The notes under the pieces are model-generated. The model had not been told where the DNA came from, did not search any database, and saw only the letters and a program-made list of their open reading frames with translations. From the NCBI RefSeq assembly GCF_049933045.1, contig NZ_CP187926.1, forward strand, positions 2,542,001-2,606,000: DNA of 64,000 bases. The letters run 5' to 3'. The DNA is from Pseudocolwellia sp049933045. GTDB taxonomy: Bacteria; Pseudomonadota; Gammaproteobacteria; Enterobacterales; Alteromonadaceae. Positions 55,908 through 64,000 of the stretch are shown here, in pieces. A program made the position numbers and the translations under genes. Every line of letters begins with the position of its first letter. Positions within the stretch are counted from its first letter, which is position 1.

Positions 55908-58451
55908 TCATTTCCTGCTATCTATATAGTTACTTTTGAATACTTCAACACCTATCTCTCGTAATCTATCAATCCAACATTCAGCAGTTTCACTACCTAT
56001 ATTAAAATGATTGATCGCAGTTTCTTTTAAGATACGATGTTCATTTTCAATGGTTGTTGGCATCAAACCAGCATCATCCGTATTTATACATACGGTGATT
56101 GGCCCTTTTCGAATACCAAAACGATTAAATTTTTCACCCACATTAAGTGAACTATCTTTAGCTGGATACCAACGATAAACAGGATGTTCCGAATAACATT
56201 TAAAGCGTCCAATATAAATATTAGAGGTTGGACAAGCTTCAATAATAATGCCTTTATCACTGTATTTTTCTATTAAGTAATCTTGTAACGCTTCATAAAA
56301 ATCTAGTTCAGAAGTATCGACTAATTCACTATATTTATCATTAATGAAGGGTGGTGGGTTATCACCAAAATAGATACTGATCGTTTTTTTTACCTTTTTT
56401 TCATCTGTTTTGTTTATACCGCTATCTGTATGTTTTTGCCAAAAAATAACTGCTTCATCATTTTTTATCTTTAGCTTAGATTGATTATCTGGCAACCAAG
56501 CCTTTGTTTCTTCGCTCCTACTTTTAAATTCAGTATCAAAATATTCAGGGCAGTTTTTTCTCAGTGACCAAGCTTCAAATAAAGTGTATTTTGATACCTC
56601 TTTACCAAATAAATGATGACTCCATTTAGCTATTTTTCGTTCTAAAATGGCTAACACCGCGTAAAACTGAGGTGCTGTCTTTATTACTTCAATCGCATAA
56701 TGATGTGCCCATACTAAATTATCTAAATGTGAGCGAACAGGTACATAAGCTCGTTGTTGTCGTTTAGCCCATTGTTTAACATTCACACCCAACGCTAAAG
56801 CATGACCAATTCTGTCATTTACTTGATAATCACAAAATTCAACGGTTTCATCAATGGTTCTTAAGCCTGTTAATATATGACTAAAATCTTCACCAGCATG
56901 AACACTTAAGTGCAATTTTCGTTGAGGAATAAACTCATGATGATCTGGGTAGAAAAGGCCTGCTCTTAATAGCCTAATGGTAGGAGCGAAGACTTCAATG
57001 GGTAAATCATTTTCGTTACCCGCAACATCAATTCCACGGACTAAAGCGATCAGGTTTAATTTAGTGACTTTTTTACTACCAAGCTGTAAATATTTATGTT
57101 GCTGTAAAGATGATGATGAAAATACGTTTTGTAAATTGCGTAGTGACTTTAATAATTCAGTTCTTTTCGTGGTGTAACGACTATCATTTGATTTTTGACC
57201 TTTTTTTAGTGAACGGCTAAAATGAAAGGTAAATTGTTTATTGCTATATTTATTTTTTTTAAAAAAATCTAAGCCATAACGCGCGAGATTTTTCGCTGTA
57301 ACCTGTAAATCTAGTATCTTAAATTCACGTAAGGTGTTTTCATCAAAATCACTGTTATAGCTATGAACTCCATAAGGTATTATTTGATCATTACCTTGGC
57401 GTGCCTTAAAACTAAAGTGTTCAACAAAGCTTGTTAAACCAACACCTGTACTAATCATCATAGAACGGAGAATATTATTCGAAGTAACATAAGCATTAAA
57501 TTTGTATAACCAGTGATCACAAGCTGCATTCGTATTCGCGTGATGGATTAGCGCCGTTGCAATTAATAGCCACATTTTATTAGAGTCTTGATGACAACAA
57601 TTAATTGCGGCATTAAGAAGCTTAACTACATCATTATTCAGAGCTTGAGTCGCTAACAATTCTGATGCACTTTCATCCGGAATACTCCAAAATTTAGGCT
57701 GCTGCCAGTCTATTTTAGAACATGAATTTTTTATAACTTTATTAGTTTGTAGTAGCGTGTTTAATAAATCATTAAATAGCAGTTTAGTTAGAACGGGCAG
57801 TTCATTCACATCACGCTCACCACTGGCATATTTAGTAAACTCGGCGAGCTTTGGGCCAGTCGCATTACTATTATTGAATACTGTAGGTTTATTTTTTAAA
57901 AACAAAGATATTTCGGCTAATGCTGGCGTATAGTTACCATTACCGCCTAAGTGAACATGGTTATCGGCATACTGTTTTTGATTGAACTGTTTAGGAAATG
58001 CAGCAAAACATTGTTGCTCTGCTAGTTTGATTACATGGGTAACTTGTAATGAACTTTGCTTTAGTTTATCACTATAACCTATTGCTAATAACCAAACAGG
58101 ATCGACCTTAGCTATCAGCGCAGACCAGTGGTTCAAATGTTTAGCGTTAACCGCAAAGTGATTACCTTGCCAAGTTAATAGTTTTTGTTGCATTAGCTGT
58201 AGTTGCTTTAAAACTGCATCTGCTTGATGGCCGCTTCCCCAAATTTCATTCGCTGCGTGGTTATCATCACGTCGGTGCATGTTCTCTTGATAAAATTGGT
58301 GGTCAGTTAATGCTAAGTTCGCAGTTTTTTCAGCTTTACTTTTTTTATCTAAAAATGAGCCATCATTACCGTATTGAATGTAAAATTCAAGCCAGCGATC
58401 TGAACGTATCCTTGTTACTGGTGTAAGCCATTCAAGATCAAGAATTAACAT
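55908..58451 (-). CDS. rdrB: RADAR defence adenosine deaminase RdrB
   Basis: An 847-aa adenosine deaminase superfamily protein. Metal and catalytic motifs are DNHVHLGG (HxH, residues 165-167), LSVHAGEDF (HAGE at 518-521), DRIGHALALG (547-555) and INTDDAGLM (TDD at 791-793). The length and large inserts match RdrB of RADAR rather than ordinary Add. In RADAR, RdrB with RdrA deaminates adenosine in nucleotides or RNA during phage infection. It begins 2 bp after rdrA, in line with translational coupling. The frame is intact with all catalytic motifs. Confidence 0.88.
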   Translation of the reverse strand: MLILDLEWLTPVTRIRSDRWLEFYIQYGNDGSFLDKKSKAEKTANLALTDHQFYQENMHRRDDNHAANEIWGSGHQADAVLKQLQLMQQKLLTWQGNHFAVNAKHLNHWSALIAKVDPVWLLAIGYSDKLKQSSLQVTHVIKLAEQQCFAAFPKQFNQKQYADNHVHLGGNGNYTPALAEISLFLKNKPTVFNNSNATGPKLAEFTKYASGERDVNELPVLTKLLFNDLLNTLLQTNKVIKNSCSKIDWQQPKFWSIPDESASELLATQALNNDVVKLLNAAINCCHQDSNKMWLLIATALIHHANTNAACDHWLYKFNAYVTSNNILRSMMISTGVGLTSFVEHFSFKARQGNDQIIPYGVHSYNSDFDENTLREFKILDLQVTAKNLARYGLDFFKKNKYSNKQFTFHFSRSLKKGQKSNDSRYTTKRTELLKSLRNLQNVFSSSSLQQHKYLQLGSKKVTKLNLIALVRGIDVAGNENDLPIEVFAPTIRLLRAGLFYPDHHEFIPQRKLHLSVHAGEDFSHILTGLRTIDETVEFCDYQVNDRIGHALALGVNVKQWAKRQQRAYVPVRSHLDNLVWAHHYAIEVIKTAPQFYAVLAILERKIAKWSHHLFGKEVSKYTLFEAWSLRKNCPEYFDTEFKSRSEETKAWLPDNQSKLKIKNDEAVIFWQKHTDSGINKTDEKKVKKTISIYFGDNPPPFINDKYSELVDTSELDFYEALQDYLIEKYSDKGIIIEACPTSNIYIGRFKCYSEHPVYRWYPAKDSSLNVGEKFNRFGIRKGPITVCINTDDAGLMPTTIENEHRILKETAINHFNIGSETAECWIDRLREIGVEVFKSNYIDSRK

Positions 58452-58453
58452 TG

Positions 58454-61117
58454 CTAAAGGCCCTTCAAGTTATCGGTATAAAACTTAACTTGTGCCAGTC
58501 TATTACTAAAACTTATATTCAATAAATCACATATTAATTTAGCTCGATTAACAACCAGTTCTTTATTTTTCTGTTTATGTTCATCGCTCCAACTAGCTAT
58601 ATCACCCTTGGTTACCCCAAATATTAAAATATGATCCTTTTCATTGAGCTTTCTATTTTTTAACTTTTCTTTTAATGAAGATAATTCTGCCTGTGTCAGT
58701 GCTTCAATATTTAAGTCTGGAATACTTATTTTTGCTAATTCTGAATCTTTAGCTGTATTATTTCTCTTTTTAAATAAAGGAAAAACATCGCTGCTCATTT
58801 CTGGTTTATCAAGTAGTTCAAAAATTGGATGTTTCGAAATTGTCTGTAATAAGAGTGCTTTAGGGTGCCATTCCTCTTCTAAATTATTCTTTATTTTAGA
58901 AAATGGTTCTTTAGTCTCTGCCTCAGAAAAGTTGAAAAAATAACCGACATTATCTCTTAGCGGTGGAGATACACTCCTGTAAGATTTAAAGTCACGGATC
59001 AAATCTACATTAGGTGTAAAAGCTACATTTTGTAAAACCACAGGTGCTGGTTTCATAAAAGTAGCAAAGGCATTAATGCTTATATATTTAAATCTAAGAG
59101 CTAGGTCAGCAAGAGTCTCATCCGTATAGTTTGAACTTTTTTGAATCGTATCTTTTAACAACCTCAATTGAGTAAATACTTTATTAAACACAGAAAACAG
59201 AATAGGCATTAATGAATCATTTTTATAATGTTTTAAATTATCTATATTATCCCTTTCCCAGATAGCTATATCTTGGGCTAATTCATTAATTGTCATCCTT
59301 GATACATTTTTAATACTATTTTCATTATTTCCTTCGTTTTCATCATTTGATGTGTTTATATTAAATGCCTTAGTCGGAAATAGCGCTGGTACCGTATAAA
59401 AAGGTGCTCGGCCAAATAAGTCTTCCAATAGTTTTGTCCATTTTAATACACTATTTTCTTTATTAGTGCCTCCATTAAAATCAAAATTTAATAATGAGAC
59501 GGCAAGTAGTTCATATGCTCTACTGAAAAATATCTGTCGGTGGCTCTTTAGGTCTAAAGTGTAATAATTATTGAAAGTAAAAATATCTAGAAGCATTCGT
59601 TTATCATTTCTTTTAATTATTTCAATCCCATCTTCTATATCTTTAATATCAATGACTTCTTCATCTATTAATATTTTTTCGCTTAGCTTAAATTTTCCAT
59701 AAAAATGTTCTATAACAGGCATGCTTTTATAAATAGTTTTACCTTCATACTGTTTAAAGTATTGATACATGTTTGTTGCGAGTGAATTATCTGTATTCAA
59801 ATTCTTAGCAACTTGCTCTTCAAAGAATCGTTTCCCTCGCCATTTGGGAGTTAAGTCTTCCATTTGGAGTAGCGGATTAAAAGCGTGTAACCTATTTAAA
59901 GTTACGTAATCATTGTTTTTTTCATCGCATAAATCTTCGATTTCCTGCGCTGTTACTGCATTTGAATAAGCTACACTGTCTTGTTTTAAACATGCCCAAA
60001 CTTTGTATCGTTGCCATAATTCAGCTCTATTTTCTGTTTCTAATTCTTTGGGTGATAAGTCACGTATCAATTGTGTTACTTCACGTGCAGATTCAGGTTT
60101 AGGCCAGTCACAACTTTTCTCTTCCCCATTTAATGGGCCAAAAAAGCACTTTGTTAATTTTTTAACATAACTGGGGTAAAGTAATGATTCTTCTTTGGTT
60201 TTACAAAAATCAATAATTCTCATAGTTGTTAATAATTTTTCTATTGGCTGTAAACTAATACGATTATGATGGGGTAATACTTTCTTTAAATATTCTTGTG
60301 TCAATCTTTTTGCTTGTTCATTTCCAATAATTTCATGTCTTTTATTATTATCCCCGTGTTCAAAACGATCTGTAATTATTGGCTCATATAACTCTAAGTC
60401 ACCGGTAATCACAGGGATAACTTTTGGGCAACCTAATAAACGGCGTACCACATCTAATACTTCATATGAACGCTCTAATGCCATATCTATATCATCTATT
60501 GGTAATACGATCGCATCAACCTTTAATACGTTTACACACTCGTTGATATAGTTATCAAAATGTTTAACTAATTGAATACCACTACGATATTGAATAATAC
60601 GATCTAAACCACTCAAACCATTATCTAAATGTTCTTGCTTACCTAGTGATTTAGATACCACTCGTAATGCATTATAAAAACTATCTTGGTTGGAACTCTC
60701 ACAACTTTTAGAATCTAATTTTGCTTCTACTTCATTATATAAGTGTGCGATAACAACATTAGCGAAGTTATCGTGATCTACTAGTAATGTAGGGTCTATA
60801 GAATCACAAAAATGGAGTTTAGGTGCATTGCTTTTATCTTTTTTATAATTTCCCCAAAAGCCTTCTATATTTTGTAGAAATACCGTTTTTCCCGTTCCAC
60901 GAGATCCGCCAATAAAAATGGCATCATGTATGATAGTTGGGCTTTGACAATGATCATTTTCGGGTTGATTTTTTGCTTGCAAAGCGGTTTTCTCAAGTCT
61001 TTTATTAAACTCATAAACAGCATCTTGCTGCCAAATATCACCACCTGTAATATTTCTTTCAAAATCAACTTTGTTTAAGTCTAGTACGATCGGTGTTTTA
61101 TTTTTTTTATTTGTCAT
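58454..61117 (-). CDS. rdrA: RADAR defence ATPase RdrA
   Basis: An 887-aa P-loop ATPase. Walker A is IGGSRGTGKTVFLQ (residues 70-78 core) and Walker B is IVLPIDDIDMALE (203-213), followed by VVRRLLGCPKVIPVITGD. The family length (about 900 aa), the ATPase type and the immediate neighbour rdrB identify it as RdrA, which assembles into rings with RdrB. The long C-terminal region has no other recognised motif. The ATG at 61117 has only a weak AAAGATAATAATT binding site. The frame is intact. A broken membrane-protein gene lies 11 bp upstream. Confidence 0.88.
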   Translation of the reverse strand: MTNKKNKTPIVLDLNKVDFERNITGGDIWQQDAVYEFNKRLEKTALQAKNQPENDHCQSPTIIHDAIFIGGSRGTGKTVFLQNIEGFWGNYKKDKSNAPKLHFCDSIDPTLLVDHDNFANVVIAHLYNEVEAKLDSKSCESSNQDSFYNALRVVSKSLGKQEHLDNGLSGLDRIIQYRSGIQLVKHFDNYINECVNVLKVDAIVLPIDDIDMALERSYEVLDVVRRLLGCPKVIPVITGDLELYEPIITDRFEHGDNNKRHEIIGNEQAKRLTQEYLKKVLPHHNRISLQPIEKLLTTMRIIDFCKTKEESLLYPSYVKKLTKCFFGPLNGEEKSCDWPKPESAREVTQLIRDLSPKELETENRAELWQRYKVWACLKQDSVAYSNAVTAQEIEDLCDEKNNDYVTLNRLHAFNPLLQMEDLTPKWRGKRFFEEQVAKNLNTDNSLATNMYQYFKQYEGKTIYKSMPVIEHFYGKFKLSEKILIDEEVIDIKDIEDGIEIIKRNDKRMLLDIFTFNNYYTLDLKSHRQIFFSRAYELLAVSLLNFDFNGGTNKENSVLKWTKLLEDLFGRAPFYTVPALFPTKAFNINTSNDENEGNNENSIKNVSRMTINELAQDIAIWERDNIDNLKHYKNDSLMPILFSVFNKVFTQLRLLKDTIQKSSNYTDETLADLALRFKYISINAFATFMKPAPVVLQNVAFTPNVDLIRDFKSYRSVSPPLRDNVGYFFNFSEAETKEPFSKIKNNLEEEWHPKALLLQTISKHPIFELLDKPEMSSDVFPLFKKRNNTAKDSELAKISIPDLNIEALTQAELSSLKEKLKNRKLNEKDHILIFGVTKGDIASWSDEHKQKNKELVVNRAKLICDLLNISFSNRLAQVKFYTDNLKGL

Positions 61118-61128
61118 AATTATTATCT

Positions 61129-61825
61129 TTATTTTTTAATGTTTTTGATCCACGAAAACGCAGAATCACTTGTAGAAAGGTAATCGCCAATAATATCGCG
61201 TTGACGTTCTTGAAGTTGAGCTTTAATTATTCGTGTAAATTTTGATGTAGATTCATCAAGTTTGATGAAATATTGTTATTTACATCTAGGTGTTCTACTT
61301 CCTATTCGAGTGTCTCCAATAAGAAATAATAAGTTTCATTTCTTGCCCAACCACGGGTGCAACCATATTGTTTATTAGAAAGATAACAAGCTAAGTAAAT
61401 AACTAAAAATAGCGCGGATAAACACACAAATACATTGGGTATGTTAAAGTTTATTAAAACAATTAGGTATAAAATAGTGACAGTGAAATTAAACCAGAAT
61501 AGAGCCTCAACAAAGAATTTACCTTTAGTTATTTCTCTCTCGTCATCACTAACATTCGCCGGCCCTTTAAACTTCTTTAAATACGTTAATCGAATAACAG
61601 GAATTAACCAAAGGAGCATACCTATATATGCTAATGAATCGTAAACACCGATATTTCCTATTTTAATATTAGTTATCCTTTCACCTATAACTAGTATTAA
61701 TGTCGTCAAAAATAAAAAGCCATGAAAGCTACCTATACGTCGTGTAATAAGGTACTTAGTTATTAGTTTTTTATTAAAAATTTTTTTAAATCAATTATTT
61801 TATTTTTTAACGTTTCTTTTTGCAT
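61129..61825 (-). pseudogene. SLATT-like membrane protein of the RADAR locus (RdrD-type), decayed
   Basis: The likely start is the ATG at 61825 (MQKETLKNKIIDLKKFLIK). The frame stops at TAA in an A6 run; one more A would give KKLITKYLITRRIGSFHGFL and join the long frame 61709-61302. That part has about four hydrophobic segments (FLFLTTLILVIG, YIGMLLWLIPVIRL, FNFTVTILYLIVLI, LSALFLVIYLACYL). After LLETLE a TAG interrupts in-frame EVEHLDVNNNISS. A further shift restores KLDESTSKFTRIIKAQLQ to the TAA at 61129. The reconstructed protein is about 230 aa, fitting the SLATT-domain accessory proteins reported with RADAR. Confidence 0.6.
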
Positions 61826-61872
61826 ATTAACTCAGGTTATTTAATTATTATTGGCTGGAAAGTTAAGCTACT

Positions 61873-63762
61873 TTACCATTCTCTCAATTGCTGCATTTCT
61901 TTCAGTCTACCTCGCTGCATTACCAATGCTTCAAACAAGTCATCAATTGAACTGTTGTCTGAAGTTAGTCCTGGCAAGGCGATATTAGCTTCGGCAAAAA
62001 ATCTTTTAAGCTGAGTGTTTTCATCTTGAATTTTTGCATTGGTTGTAAGTGTTTTAGTAAAAAATGTTGAGCTTATTGCATAACCAGCTGATACATCATT
62101 CACCTCTTTTTTCTTTGGAGTAATTACTGGTTTGGTATCATTCAGCCAAGCTTCACTCCACCAATTTTGAATGCGATTTTTAGATTCTTTTAATTTCTGT
62201 TCAGTTGGTAGTCGGTCACTTTTCTCATTATTGATAACACTGTCTGTTGGCAGTAAATTCCACAAGTCGTTATTTGGCCAACGAGCAAATGGCATGCTGT
62301 GATCAATCTCGAATTTATTCTTTAATGATTTAGCCGACCAAACACATTGTGCTATTTCAGGCGTTTGCTGTTTAAGTTGTTCAAAGCGTTTACGTACTTC
62401 TGTAGTTGTACGTTTAGGTTCTAGCCAATTTAATGCTTGGTATAAATGAAATTGCTTTGCAGGTGATGAATATTCTGCATTGCCTTTATAGCTTGCCATT
62501 GTTTTTACCCATTCATTTACTAGCACAGGTTCAATCCAGCAAACGTAACGATTAAAAGCGAGCCATGTTGTTTCTGGTAATGAAAACTCGCCCCATTGTT
62601 CCAGTGTTTTCAAATCAAGAAATATACTGTCTTTTGCTTTAACTGTTTTATTCGCAACTTCAAATACACTTTTATCGCTATTAGGGAGCGTTATATATTT
62701 ACAAGGCATATTTTTGATATTACTAACTGCCGCTGAAATTGTTTTATGTAAAGCGATAGCATCGTCACCTATAAATAAATTACCAATACGATAATCGGAA
62801 GCGCTACGGTGAGTTAGTTTGTGCCAGCCATCTGGTTTCATAAACCCCATGTTTGGACTTTTACTCGGTGATTGAAATAATTGGTATGTATCGATTAAGT
62901 CTTTATATTGGTGACACCAATAAAGGGCAACTAACCCCACAGGTATTATCACGCGATCGCCAAATGGAGAGGCTTCTCTTCGTAATACAGCACCAGCATG
63001 ACCATCAGCAATACGTAATAACACTCTTAGCAATGCTAGCTTATGAGTAGCTGATTTGCCATCGTTAATGGCAACGTGTCGAATGAATGGAAATGCGCCA
63101 GTGCCATCGTCGGGTAATTGCAGAACTACCGTTTGCCAATGAATATGATTACGACCTAGTTCATCGGTTTGTTTTGCTGTTTCTAGTTTGGTAAATAAAC
63201 CCACATCGGTAGCTAATTGTTTTAATTCATCAGCGAACACATCAAACATTTTTCGGGTTTTGTAGTCGTCTTCTGTTTGCCCATGGCGAAGAGATATAAC
63301 GAGTTTTCCACCTGGCTTAAGTAAGTTGGCAAGTTTGCGAATTGAACGAGCGCGCTCGCTTGGTGGAATATGCATCCAAACGGCACTTAGCAGTATTAGA
63401 TCGAAACTGACTTCTTGTTTGGTTACGTTACTTAGTGCAGGTAACGAGTCTTCAAGCCATGTGATTTTGACTTTTTGTGAGATGTTTCTTGTTATTTGTT
63501 TGCCAATATTGGCAAGGTCTGTTGCAGGTTCAACGGCATAAATATGGATATTATGATCTTGACCAAATCGTTGTTGCGCTTGTTCGGCAAAGTATTTTAC
63601 GTCACGCCCTGCACCAGCACCTAAATCAAGTATTCGTGCATCAGGATTGTTAATAATGGCAGGTAAGAAATGCGCCCAGGTTTTATGTACCTGTTCAAAT
63701 GATTTTGAAAGGTATTGTTTGGCAAGTTCTGTAGCATTATCGTTGTAGAAATTATGTGACAA
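61873..63762 (-). CDS. SAM methyltransferase-HNH nuclease fusion protein
   Basis: A 629-aa two-domain protein. Residues 40-215 are a class I SAM-dependent methyltransferase: motif I ARILDLGAGAGRD (42-54), VEP after strand 2, and LLKPGGKLVISLRHG. Residues 215-470 are an unassigned middle region. Residues 484-518 hold an HNH-type core, EIDHSMPFARWPNNDLWNL, then NNEKSDRLP, with the Asp-His, Asn and Asn/Lys positions expected. The start is TTG at 63762, supported by AAGGGATACGTAA. It is 47 bp upstream of the SLATT-like remnant in the RADAR cluster, so a defence role is likely. The target is unknown. Confidence 0.75.
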   Translation of the reverse strand: MSHNFYNDNATELAKQYLSKSFEQVHKTWAHFLPAIINNPDARILDLGAGAGRDVKYFAEQAQQRFGQDHNIHIYAVEPATDLANIGKQITRNISQKVKITWLEDSLPALSNVTKQEVSFDLILLSAVWMHIPPSERARSIRKLANLLKPGGKLVISLRHGQTEDDYKTRKMFDVFADELKQLATDVGLFTKLETAKQTDELGRNHIHWQTVVLQLPDDGTGAFPFIRHVAINDGKSATHKLALLRVLLRIADGHAGAVLRREASPFGDRVIIPVGLVALYWCHQYKDLIDTYQLFQSPSKSPNMGFMKPDGWHKLTHRSASDYRIGNLFIGDDAIALHKTISAAVSNIKNMPCKYITLPNSDKSVFEVANKTVKAKDSIFLDLKTLEQWGEFSLPETTWLAFNRYVCWIEPVLVNEWVKTMASYKGNAEYSSPAKQFHLYQALNWLEPKRTTTEVRKRFEQLKQQTPEIAQCVWSAKSLKNKFEIDHSMPFARWPNNDLWNLLPTDSVINNEKSDRLPTEQKLKESKNRIQNWWSEAWLNDTKPVITPKKKEVNDVSAGYAISSTFFTKTLTTNAKIQDENTQLKRFFAEANIALPGLTSDNSSIDDLFEALVMQRGRLKEMQQLREW

Positions 63763-64000
63763 TTACGTATCCCTTCTGCACAACTATTAAATTAAAGTCA
63801 ATATCCTTGTATGTACATTCAACTATTTACAATTTTTTGTCAATAAAGCTAGAGCTGATTTTTATAAATCATTTCTTTATAAATCAATAATTAAGATTAA
63901 TAAATACCGGCAGTTGTTAACAGGAGGTAAATGGAGCTTTGCAATTTTGATAACATAAATTTGATTAGTGCTTATATAAAAAAGATAATTCAGGATTAGA
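63763..64000. other. Intergenic sequence at the window edge
   Basis: AT-rich leader of the minus-strand defence cluster; its promoter should be here but no clear -10/-35 was singled out. On the plus strand AGGAGGTAA precedes an ATG at 63931 with a 22-codon frame ending at 63999; too short to call. Confidence 0.4.

Noticed and set aside
55908..58451. Purine-salvage adenosine deaminase
   Set aside because: It shares HxH, HAGE and TDD motifs but is more than twice the length of Add and is coupled to a large ATPase gene, as in RADAR.
63931..63999. 22-codon frame after AGGAGGTAA at the right edge
   Set aside because: Good binding site but very short spacing, tiny size and no family; the window ends immediately after.

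Overview
The window looks like a chromosomal segment of a marine, low-GC gammaproteobacterium of the Alteromonadales, most likely Colwelliaceae (Colwellia/Thalassotalea-like). This is inferred from AT-rich composition, the grpE-nadK and yfcL/epmC neighbourhoods, a Dld-II type D-lactate dehydrogenase as in Shewanella, an initiator-tRNA pair, and dispersed repeats. The species cannot be fixed from sequence alone.

Layout. 1-8.8 kb holds core metabolism: the glycine cleavage operon gcvT-gcvH-gcvP, an epmC/NAD-kinase-like/yfcL operon and nhaA. 9-17.2 kb holds an ECF sigma/anti-sigma/charged periplasmic protein operon, a LysR-dld pair, a dienelactone hydrolase, and a distant paralogue of the operon's third gene. 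The sigma operon and the paralogue share a near-identical bipartite promoter, which points to one ECF regulon. 17.2-18.2 kb is an IS200-type element between inverted copies of a dispersed repeat. 18.3-25.3 kb holds a MHYT hybrid kinase with a HD-GYP regulator, an Lrp-type regulator and a DUF3300 protein. 25.8-33.9 kb is a decaying Tad/Flp pilus locus. An IS3-family element truncates cpaB, none of the secretion machinery remains, and two genes are frameshifted at A9 tracts. A MITE-like element lies in front of the flp pilin gene. 34-39.3 kb holds a beta-propeller protein and a PepSY/response regulator/kinase operon, divergent from an anchored surface protein. Both divergent promoters carry the same 11-bp-period direct repeat. 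39.4-50.1 kb holds dnaJ-dnaK, an RND efflux pair, grpE (sigma-32 promoters before dnaK and grpE) and nadK.

50.4 kb to the end is the accessory region. Two identical tRNA-fMet genes are followed by about five decayed copies of the tRNA 3' half, arranged with alternating spacers. A defence island on the minus strand follows: a broken DUF3427-type helicase, a DUF3223-like gene, a decayed Hachiman-like HamA/HamB pair, and an apparently intact RADAR system (rdrA ATPase, rdrB adenosine deaminase). Upstream of rdrA lie a broken SLATT-like membrane gene and a methyltransferase-HNH fusion protein.

Broken genes cluster strikingly in the Tad locus and the defence island, while every housekeeping gene reads cleanly. 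This suggests relaxed selection or turnover, although homopolymer sequencing errors remain possible for the single-base cases.
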